Below, piece by piece: positions 12,110 through 24,100 of a DNA stretch of 64,000 nt. Position numbers and translations under genes: made by a program. The DNA comes from Trachythela sp. YZ-2020 (Eukaryota; Cnidaria; Anthozoa; Malacalcyonacea; Clavulariidae). Numbering within the stretch: position 1 is the first letter of the stretch; the number at the start of each line of letters is the position of its first letter. Below the pieces are notes generated by a model. That model saw nothing but the letters and a program-made list of their open reading frames with translations. It did no database searches and had not been told where the DNA came from. The stretch is from assembly GCA_016169945.1 (NCBI GenBank), contig JADLSH010000382.1, forward strand, positions 3,286,001-3,350,000, read 5' to 3'.

Positions 12110-15100
12110 ATATATACAAACCGCCCAAGAGGTCTTTATCAGATTTAAAACATCGAGGTGCAGCCGAGTGTTTTAGATCTGATAAAGGCCGAACTGTAAG
12201 GTTTGTATATGACTTCTAAAATGACTCGTTTTGTACGCTCACTGGCGTTGGAATTTTGAAGATTGATGTTATCTACGCTGTAAAAATTAAAGGAGAAAAT
12301 TTGAGCAAGTCTATATCAAATATATAGATCCGCTACGGGTCATGAGTTTCCTTTGTATTTTGCCTATGAATAATTAATGAATTTTAGAAATATATATATG
12401 GAATTATTGTGACAACACTAAACATTAATTGCCACATAAATAGGTTTAGAATAATATTCACCTTTTGAGAATGTTTTAGTGGGGAAACATATCTAATTTA
12501 ATAAATAAGCCATAAGGCCAGTATGTGATCTGTAAAACATCATGCTTTCTATTACAGTAGCTTTGCCTGTGTGGGCAGAGCAAACATGCTTCAACTTTCA
12601 CATTAGATGTCTGATGTGAGAGTGATGTATGCTTTAATCATGGTGTACACGCATCCAACTTTCTTGGCATTCGCACATAGCTGATTATAGTGACTCGGAA
12701 AGGTCCTTCTCTGTGCAGGTAAAACGACTTCCTCTCCATGGAGGGAAATGGAGGTTGACCCCCTCCCCTACCAGATGTCCTTGCACATTTTAGAAGTGGA
12801 ATCTCTCCTTCCAGAGGGTAAAGTTCCTCCATTGCCCAGTCTGGCTCTTTTCTAGGTAACCCATTATCCAGAAAGCAGCTAAAGTTTAGCCGACCCAATC
12901 AAGCGCAGTTAACCCATTAGTTGGCAGTACTAATTGGAGTAAAATTTGCCAATTAATGGGTTAAGCCAATCCAATCAAGGGGCTGAGCTATTAAAAGTGC
13001 ACTTCCCCCAAGAGGCAATGGAGTCACACTACAACATATATTGATAAAGATGTTTAATAAATATTTAATTAAAAATGTTAATTCATCTTTCACTGATGGT
13101 TCCAGTTTACTTCACTGATAATCTAGATGAAATCACAAACAAATAGTTTAATGGGCTATACAATTTTGAAGTGTATCTCTCTATTTAGGGAATTTTCTCT
13201 TAGCCTCCCTAACGTTCTTCAACATTGGTGGCTAACAAACCAAGGCCTAACCGCAGAAATGCCTGATACTCAGGTTAAGGTGGTTCCACTAGTGGGACAG
13301 TGCAGCACTTGGTGATCAACTTTGTGCCAATTGAAATACATGTATCAATCAAACATATAGCATCAGTATCTCACTGTCATATAAAAAATATTTGACATTG
13401 ACCACATGTGTAGGATAATACAAGACACTGAAAGTCCACATATAAAGTAGGTTGAAGTCTAAAAATAGAATGGCCTATTAATTTATATTAGTTAAATAAC
13501 ATAAAGGCATTAAAGTTGTGATAATTTCCACATTGAAACATATATTATCCTATAACAGCACTATGTAATCTCTCAGAGGTGGAAGCACTTCAATCGATTT
13601 GTGCGCCAACAAACACCGTTCTACACCGGACATGTCCGGCGCAGAACCTTTCATTCAATGACATCAGCCGAATTCATATTATAGGTCGACGGGAAAATCG
13701 TCTTAGACGGGAAACTCGTCTAATATGAATCCGGTAACAGACGAGTTTCCCGGTAACAGACGGGAATCGCATAAATTTCCCGGTAAAAGACGGGAATCGA
13801 ATAAAATCCGGTAACAGACGGGAATCTCATCTAGACGGGAAACTCGTCTTAAATCCGTCCCTAAATTAATTCATATTCAGACGGGTTTTCACAGACGAGT
13901 TTCCCGTCTAAGACGAGTTTCCCGTCTAAGACGAGTTTCCCGTCCCTAATATGAATCCGCATGACTAGAAATCGAGGTCAGCCAGCGGCTTGACTTGCGG
14001 GCTCGTAATTTCAGATTTCATCGGAAAAAGTCAAAACGGCGGATCGTTTCTATAAGGAATTGAACAATTTGAGTACGGCTGATTTTATAGGTGAGAGCAA
14101 TAAAAAACCTGGAAAATACTGCGAGGTTGAGAGAATTATATCCAGAAGATAATTCTGATGAGGATCTTGACAATTTTGAAAATTTCAATTGCAAATAAGC
14201 CCCAACGGTGGAACATCCGACATTATAAAAGCAATATTAAACTATTATTATACAAAATACTATTTATAATCAAACAAAACACACGCAAATACCAGCAACA
14301 GTCTCTTAATTTATCATTAAAATTCCAGAACGATTATTTGTTGCCAACGCAAGCCAAAATATTAAATTTGCCGCGCCAAATAGCGCTATTTTTCGTGAAC
14401 CTACGAGCAAAATTTGAAAATAAGACAGCGGTAGAGACCCTGGTAACCTAGCAACAAAATGTAAAATGGAAACAAGAACCGAAATAACGAGCAATGTTTT
14501 GCTTGTTTACGCTAGTTTAAGAACTATATCTCAGCGCTTGATGGATTAAATTACGACGAATTTGCGGCATGAAAATGCTATATTTCATGTCGTTCGGGAA
14601 CAAGTTTAAGGATGCTGTAACGCCTTTAAATGTTGCTAAAAACAAAGTATTGTCTACCTCGAATTTTCCTAGACGTGGGCCCGTGCGAAAAGTCGAACAT
14701 ATGTGGCCAAATTTACGTCTAGGAAAACCTCACTTCGGCAAATCATGTCAATTTGTTAGGCGTTTATATACAAGGTAAGAATTATAAACATCAGTCTCTC
14801 GGGAACATATCTGCGCTACTCGGATTGTCGGCAGATTTTCGGGAGTTGATAGTGGCCTAATTTGTTAAATTTTTAGACGTGGGCCCGTAGAAATTCTTAA
14901 CGGGATTTAATACAAAATGCGTATCTTGAATTTTCTCTTATCAAATCTATAGAAAGCCGCCATCTTGAATTTATTTGGTAGAAACCTAACGCGCATGCTT
15001 ATCAGCCATGTTGTACTTCATTTCTAGCCATGCGGCTAGCAAATAATATGCACATTTAGGTGACATGATTAAACGTACGTTAAATATTTAAATATTCAAA

Positions 15101-18100
15101 GTTCATACGCGCGAATAGACATCATTGCATTTGTTAAAATCACAGCTTACCTGTATTCTGATTCCTGTCCTATGCTGGGACAACTGGGTACATTAGTCTT
15201 TGTTTATAGGTCTATAACTATGGCCTGTATTTGCCACCAAATTCGAAGGCAAATGTCTCAGATGAGTTTCAGTGCCCTCTTTTCTGTCGGTTTAAAGCCG
15301 CAATAGGTGATTTATCATCCAAAAAAGGTGTCAGATAGCTAGATATATTACTGTTGGTACTTTCTGTGTAAGATCACGCACAAACGAAACATCGTTTAGA
15401 CAAAATATGCAAAAAAAACAAGATATCGATATATTCGCCATATATTTCTTAGTTGTTTATCAAAGTTGGGTTCCTGGGATCCAGGCCCCTTGGTGATATT
15501 TTGGTCGCGCTACTTTTTTTCAGAAAGTGGCAAAATTTGCCTGTTTGAGCCTTTATATCTCCGAAACTAAACGTCTAAGCCAAAAACTAATCTAGAACTT
15601 ATTAACTAACTTTTCATGCCTTATCCGAATCAATAAAAACATTTTGGGTTCATAAGCACTTTAAATTTGTGAATTTATCAATCAGTTCACTGGGAGTTTT
15701 CAGTCAATCATCGCTGGACTTTGTTGAAATGTTGAAAGATCTGAAGTTTGATGAGCAGTGTAGAAAGTACTTCATTGGGAAAATTATTAACACTTGTGTC
15801 AGGTCCTCATATTATATATTCTGTAAACGTAACAAAACCCACAACTAATGTCATACTAGCTAACTCTATATATACTTAACTCTATATATTTTGTCATATA
15901 TATAGAGTTAATTCAAGTAGACACTGGTAAACAACCTGTAAAGAGAGGTTTATCACTGTAGTATGTAAACATTGATCGTAATTAATAAAGTTTCCATTAT
16001 TATTATGACCAGCAAAATATATATAATCAGATCTTTTGAATATTGTAGGCAACAAGACAACGCTTAAGATTTTGTCAAAAAAGTGGAAATAATCTGAAAG
16101 GTAAAATGTTTGAGTCGAAATAGTCTATTATTTATTGTACCCATTGATACTGGACCCAGAAATGGTATCTGGTAGACATAGTTTTATATCATTCATTCAT
16201 GAAGTTTCAAATCATGAAACCATAAGTAATTGGTGCAAGAATACCCGTCATTCAGAATTTCTGTATTCGTTGCCTTGACCTTGTTATCCTCTTACTTCAG
16301 TTGTCTAAAACTTCGAAGACCCCGCGTTCATATACTAAACGTACAACTGGTATGAGTTATAAGAGTTTTTATAGATAAATAACGCAATAACTGCTGAACG
16401 ACTGACGTCTTATTCAATGGTTTCTCATGACCATGATATTATCCTCACAGAAAAAATGCAAGAAAATACTTAATACGTAACGATCGCGATTTGTACGTCA
16501 GTAACTTGGAGAACTAAGCCAATAATGATCGGTTTTGTTTATCACTTGAGCTGCATACACAACGTTTCTAAATTTGTGTCATTGACGATACACATTTCAA
16601 TTTTTTACATTCTATCCATTTTACTCCTGCAGTCGTTCGAGTGAGAAGGGATGTCAACGCAACACCGCAAACGATTGAAAGAAATGTAAGTAAAAGTTGA
16701 TTTTAAGAACAGGATAGAGCAGAGCACGACTATTAAATATTTCTCAGCATTTGCCCGAACTTTCTGGATATTGGGGGGGGGGGGAGGCTTCTCTCCTACC
16801 CTACCACCCTAACTTGTACCTCTTCGCCCGGCCAAATGTAATAGGCACCATCCTTATCAATTATGTAGTAAAATTTATACTTTTTTCTTCAAGACTCAAA
16901 CGTCCACACAAATAACCACAACAAAACGACCATTGTCTTCACACAGTAAGTTAATTCCAGCTGTCGTTTTTTGACCGTTATAATAATCACTATAATATAG
17001 AGTACACAAGTTCCATGTGTGTTGGCCATGTATCTTTAATATTGAATACTGTAGTCTGACGTATAACTATTCATAATTATTGTTTAGCAAAGTGGCCTGT
17101 AAAAATTAAGAAAGGTGGATTACAACCTCGTTCCAAGGCTCTTCCCTCTTATGGAGGAAAGACCCTGGTAGGAGATGGTCACGTGATCTGCTAAAATCTA
17201 GCAGATTTTTAATTAGCAGTTGTTATGTCATTTGCTGGGAACGAGGGTGACAAAACTGTTCCCCATGGCGGAGCAGGCCCGTAGCTGGGGGGTCCCCAGG
17301 GGGGGCAAGGCCCCCCCTAGCGGAAAATTGTGCCCCCCCTGTGCCCCCCTAGCACAAATAACAGTAACGTAAATTTTCATTTTGAAAAAGTAAATTTGTT
17401 ATATATTTCATTTGAAAAAGTGAATTTGTTATATATATAAACTTTTAACTATTAAGTAATACATTACTAACGCAATACTATGTGATTTCCGGGAAAAAAT
17501 ATTTCAGCCCCACCCCGTCGACAAGAAAAGAAAGAATTTCTGTCGGAAAAGGTAAAATATTTTGACGAACGCGGACAGAAATCGAAACGTGCCCCCCCCA
17601 AAAAAGGGGGCCAGCTACGGGCCTGTGGCGGAGGTCAACTGGTTCTTTTCCATCCTTCCCTCAAAACGACACAACAACGCTAATAAAAAATCTGCTAGAT
17701 TTTAGCAGATCATGGGACCAGTTCCTACCAGGGCCTTTTCTCTACAAGAGGGAAGAGCCTAGGAACGAAGTTGGGTGGATTGTTGGATATTTAACAAGAA
17801 AGAAGCCCAAAGCGTTAATTTACCGACACAGAGTCAAAATTCGACGATACACCCAGTTCTGACTCCGAAGCCTGTTGAATCATCTAATGTATTTAGTGTA
17901 CTCTATCCTGAGATCGGAACCAACCACATCATCAATTCCCGGAAAAGGTAAAACAGATTCAACATCTGTACTCTGACAAGTTAATTGACCCGCAGCTCGA
18001 CTATGCAGTACTTCATCATTACTAAACAATCAATTAAATTAAATGCGCAGGTGAGCATCTTCCTATGGAACCTCGCGCAATATAAATGTAAATAATAATA

Positions 18101-21100
18101 ATAATAATAATAAATAATATATGAATACTGTATATGACATTTTGCTTAAACCTTTTTAAAGAATGCAAAAGACCGCAAACGTCTCCCAACGGATTTTCAC
18201 CTAATGGCAACGGTCTTGAGTTGACGGTAAAATGTGCCAAAGATAGAAACTGGTGGTCGGCGGTTATCACTTGGGAAATACCAAAACCTCAACGTAAGTA
18301 AGCAGTTAATGTGACACCACAATGTTTTGGTGGTAAGTGTCTCTTACCTCTGTGCTGTTTGTAATGCATGAAGCTGTCGATTTGACCATATATCAGTCGT
18401 AGGTTTCTGTCCTGGAACATCAGGTTTGTTGATTGAATATAGATCGATAAGGGACGGTCTTTATACCTTCTCAATTGGGAACACTCCAGAACTGCCGATA
18501 AAGCTAGTTACAGTGGTTAGTATAATAGGTTTTTTCTTTAGTACCATTGTACTAATAAGGAATGACATTTAATGGATCTGTTGGATAACACTTGAGAACT
18601 TATAGAGTTCCGATCTCCTCTGCTGGATTAATAGGGGATCGCAGGCTTTTACTGCATGGGCATCTAGGAAGAACAGTGTTGAACTGATAGAGCTATTTTA
18701 TTCGTGATGATATAAGTTTAATCGTTTCTAGCTGGAAAAGCTGATTGTGTTGGATATCTTGTTCAGTGGGATAATCCGTCCAGAATTTTTTGCGACTACA
18801 TTACAGATAAGGTAAGCAAAATCCATACAATTCGTGTACACTTTTAATTTCCGCAATGTTTAAGTCAAATTGAATTTCATAACAGGGGATGGATAAAATT
18901 GTTAATAATAATTCATTAATTATGTTTATTTATACGTACCAACCACGGCGAAAATGCTGTGGACAGCTGTAAACCAAACTAGTGATCCAAGGATAGTGCA
19001 AAGTATTAAAAGACAAACGCTATGTTACATGGTTTATAGTGCGTACGTAATTGTTGTGCATCCATGTTGTGTTGTGTTGTGTTGATATTTGCATATTACG
19101 TATTTACACGAGCAATTTTTATTTGGCAATTATTTTTACCTTTACTATTTTTATTTGCCCTTGAAAATCATATGAGTCACGATTTAGGAACAGTTACTAT
19201 TTTTAGACTTTTAGGGTTAGGGTTAGGATTAAGGTTGGGATTAGGGTTAGGGTTAAAATACAATAGAATACAAAATTACAAAAGTCTAAAAATAGTAACT
19301 CTTCCTAAAACGTGACAGGTATATTGAAAATTGATGAATGTGACAAGCTTTTGAAAAGCTAGCATGCCAGTTTTTCAACAAGTACACTTGTCAATGAAAA
19401 GCTTGTAATATTTCATCATTCGTAATTCTAAATTCGCGATGAGTGATTTATGTTTTTGCCAATATATTATAGTAAGCAGATAAAATTGTCTTTTGTTTAC
19501 GGTTGCAATATTTGATTAGTTTTATTCAACTAATTACAAATATGTCAACTCAACTTCGATTATTTCAAATTTTATTTATTTATTATTTCATCGTGTATAT
19601 AAAATTTCGAGAGTACGGTTGTACACAGACTACTAAAATAAAGGCTAAGCAAAACTAGAAAGTATATAGAATGCATCGTACATCAATCATAGTTATATAT
19701 ACAGACGCATCCTCGCTAAAATGCCATTCGCATTTGTAAACAACTGCCCCGTCAACAGAGATGTGTTCTATTAATATTACATAACAAATGTCAAATTTCA
19801 AAATTATGCAGTTCATACTACACTCTACTACTCTTGTGACTCTACAAATTACACTCTGTCTACGGACAGAGTATAGCAACTTCTACTATCTATAAAATTC
19901 GCCAGAAACAATACAGTAGCGGAGTAGCCGTATTAATGTGTATAAATTGTACGCAAGTCGACTTACCTTAGATCGCTGGTAAAATCCAATGCTGTATACT
20001 ATAACTAACATATTCGATATTTATGGTAAGGCCAAAGGGACCTCATCGGGTCTTGAATCTTCTATTTGAATTTTTTTATATACCAGCACCAACTCCAAGT
20101 CCAAAATATGTGACACGTTGGAGGCGAAACTTACGCTTCGGAATTTATAAAAATATCGACATAATGAATATTCGACCCATTCAGTATTGTCTATTGAATA
20201 TATAAATGCAAAACGCACTACTAATCCAAAAGGCCAAAATGAAAACGTTTATTTATAAATTTGATCGTATTTCCATCACATTCCCACTCCCAGCTGCCAC
20301 CACTGTGCGGTAAATATTTCGAAATTTCGTATTTTCGTTCCGTGATATTATTAGATTAGTGGACTTGAACGCACGTGTTCATAGCTACCGGGGGAGTTAG
20401 CAACCCAATATTATATATAAACGATTGTTATGAAGTAGACGTTTAATACCACAACCCAAATGTTGTTCGTAAATCTAATTAAACACTGTATGAATACTAC
20501 CGAATTGAGCTATATGATAACTTGAAAGTGCTTAAAAAAGTTTCAACCCCAAAGTTTAACAGATACGGTATTAATAGAGAATCTTCGCAAACACCCCCCG
20601 GAAAGTTTACACTATGATGTGTCTATCTATGTATGATAGCTCGTGTGAATTTTCGCCCCTCATCACAATACTGCAAAGTTAAAAACTTTGCACTAAAAAA
20701 TATTACATATATTTTGGTTTCCCCCCACGCCCAACAAAATGTTGGATTTAACAATTTATCAGTATAAAGTCACTTTAATTATAACCATCAACATTTGAAG
20801 CGTGGGGTGAGGGGTGAAAGTCAATGGCGGTCAAGCAAGTGAGGTGGGTGAAGCATGTTCTATGCTCGCAGTTCAGGAAGTCCCCGTATCCACGTGAAGT
20901 TAGAAGTGGGATCAACCAAAACTGGAGAATAAGCGTGAAGCTGATGAACTGTTGAACTTCCATACCAGCTCTTTCACTCTGTTATTAGCGCAAAGCTCCG
21001 CTAATTCGCTTTGCACCATAGTGATGAGTAACATAATTAAAAATGATGATGTGCATTTTAGCATAAAGTTTTCTTTGTATAGGACGTAATATTGTAATTC

Positions 21101-24100
21101 GGGAGAAAAAGTCAAACGAGTCAGTCAACAGAGGTCTAGACTGTCGGTAGGTCGGGTTGTCAGTCAGAGCAACATTACGTCTTGAAAACCGTATAAAGCC
21201 ACTTTAATATAACACAATGTGATTTGTATTTCTTTAGAATGTGACATCGTATCTCATAGATTCGTCAAAAGGATGGGAGAAATATGGTGATAGCGATGAA
21301 AGACTATTTATTGCGGTAAGAAAAGGTGCTGATCTTTTTCCAAGTGATTGTCGTTTGAAGAATGAAGCTAAAAGCTCCCATATACAATAATACTTTATTC
21401 ACAGAGAATCAGTTTTATCATGCAGAAATAAGAAACTCAATATTGCTACGAATTTTTAAATTTTTTTTCAGGTGTTCCCTCTGCCACCATTTAGTTCCAA
21501 AAGCAAAGTCGAATATCGCTCTTTCCAGCCTCCTGGTTGTTCAGGTTTCAGATCTATGATATTTCGTAAAGTGCTACTAACCCCAAATATAATTTTTGAT
21601 ATGTATAATATTTGGATCATTCTGAGAAGAAATGTAATATATTATTATAGTAAAAATCCTCATCTCACTGTCAAAGTTGCCGGATATGATGTCGTTAGCT
21701 GAATTTTGGCATAAAGTCACTTTGAGAGTGAAAAAGTTGATCAAGATGAGGATTTTTCAAAATATTTCAGAATGATCCAAATATTACACATACCAAATAT
21801 TACGAACGTTAAGACCTGATCAAAGGAAGATGCACGCGAGAGTTGACATGTACAAACTTGTACAGCAAACATTTCCAGTTTAAAGCTGCTTTTCAGGTCA
21901 TGCGTTTTTAATACGTACGTATACGCACGGAAAAGTTTATATCCATTTTAATGAATAAATATAGGACATTTAGGTTGTTGTATGATTTGTGTGTATTGGT
22001 TAATTAAAATACTTAATATATCATATTTAGACTGGTCTAAACATACATGTGTATGCATGTTTAGACCAGTCTAAATATTATATATTGAGTACACATTATA
22101 GGTATAAAAACGCATGATTTGAAAGCAACTTTTAGGTTAACAAAATAACGGATTGATGAGTGTTTTGAAGACGTACTGTAGTAAGAACGCTCATAATAGA
22201 ATACAAGATGCTCCTTCCTCTTTGCGTGCGCGCGTGCGTGCGTGCGCGTGCGCGCGTGCGCGTGTGCGTGCGTGCGTGCGAGCGTTTTGTATATTCGCCA
22301 AATCATATGTAATAGATTTCATGGAAATGGAGCTCACTCTCTATGTTATTCCGGGTTTATACAAAAATATAAATGGTGCTTGTTCGTCACATTCTCTTTG
22401 TATTTACTCGCAATCAGCCGCTAGCAATGTGTACACTCAACCAATTATTAACGTCACGGATGTTTCCCGCAACTTCTCCAGGTTAGGTCTTGGATATGTA
22501 TATCGTATTTGCTCCAAATTTCCACCAACAAAAATCCTGCAACATTAAGAACGAAGAAGCATAACCCTGCACAAAAATATAGGTAATCATTTCATTCAAA
22601 TTAATATGGAACGCCGAACCGAGATCCAATGACTGTTAGTTATGACTGTGAACTCTCATGTTCGTTTGATCCGGGCTTTACTGTATCTATTTTCTTGATA
22701 ATTTCCAACGAAATTTTAGATCATAATAACTTACGCGAGAGATTAACTGACTAATCTTTTTCTTTAGACCCTGCAGAAACTACTACAATAAATCCTCCAT
22801 TACAAACTACATGGACGTCGACGGGGCATGCGACAGTGAAAAACACAAGTATATCCAGTAATTAATGAGTAATGAAGTGTTTTAACAGTAAAATTGCATG
22901 CAAGACTAGTATAATTACATGCGAGGGATGAATCAGGCGGAAATGATAAGTTCGTTAGAGGGTTCGTATAGCTTTGTAATTATATATCATTAACTCTGAA
23001 GATGTCTTCAGCAAAAGACGAAACGTTAGTTCTTTAATAAATCTTTTTAAAATTTCATTTTATGATGGCTCTTTTACGTACATTATGCTGGGAATTAATT
23101 TTCATTATAGGATTAGTATGATTACAGATTTACAGGTTAACAATCTTTAATAATCTTCTCTCCGTCATTTTCTTTAAAAGTTTACTATCTTTTCTCAGCA
23201 TTTGTTTGCAATCATTTTCATTTTTAGAACAATGCTCAAGTATATACCGGGTGGGGAAAAAAGAAGTACGACTGTTTGATTTAGTATAACTTAAAAATTC
23301 AGCGATGTCTAACTTAAATTTTGATATATGCCATGTTTATTTTCATGCAATATTGACTGAGATAGCTGCGTTTAAACTTGAGTAAACATTTTTGGAAGTA
23401 TCGAGAATTAGCTAAAAATGGCCTATTAAATAATTTGATAACAATTATCATTTTACGCAAGTATTCGTTTCAATGAAGTGAAGTTGAAGTTAGAAGGCCA
23501 AATGTTAGAATAAAAGAGCATATCTATTCAAGAAACATTTCTAATACTTACGATAAAATGGTAACGGTTATCAAATTAGTTTAATAGGCCGTTTTTAGCT
23601 AATTCTCGACAGTTCCAAAAGTGTTTAGTCAAGTTTAAACTCAGCTATCTCAGTCAATATTGCATGAAAATGCACATGGCATATATTTAAGTGTAATAGC
23701 TCTTTTAGTTTTTAAGTTATACTAAATCAAACAGTCGTACTTATTTTTGCCCCACCCGGTATAATAGTATAAAAACAGTTCAGTTTGCATTGTAAGCATT
23801 AGTTACGTCAAATGGAAAGATAATGGGCATTCTTTGCTACAAAAAATAGATAAAGTAAATATCATTTCGAACTTACGCAAAACTGTCAATTACGTTTCAT
23901 TAGGCATCATAATTTTAGATAAATGTTACTTCAAACTGTCAAGTTTGATAAAAATCTTGCATGGTGGGCAGATGTGTTTGCATGATAAATCAAAGTTCAA
24001 TGTTAAGCTGTACATTGATATTACACGTGTGCATGCTTAGGGCTTTGCCGTCAATCATTCTGGCGTATATTTCGCGCGGTCAAGTAATTACAACATTACG

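Noticed and set aside
17897..17947. Confident exon status for exon 4 of the receptor
   Set aside because: Phase fits but the acceptor tract is weak; kept only as doubtful.
19208..19256. Chromosome end or telomere
   Set aside because: Only about eight degenerate units, flanked by ordinary sequence and an inverted repeat within a gene intron.
22153..22315. Arg/Ala/Cys-rich reading frame
   Set aside because: It is the GT/GC alternating tract; the opposite strand gives a similar low-complexity His/Ala/Arg frame.
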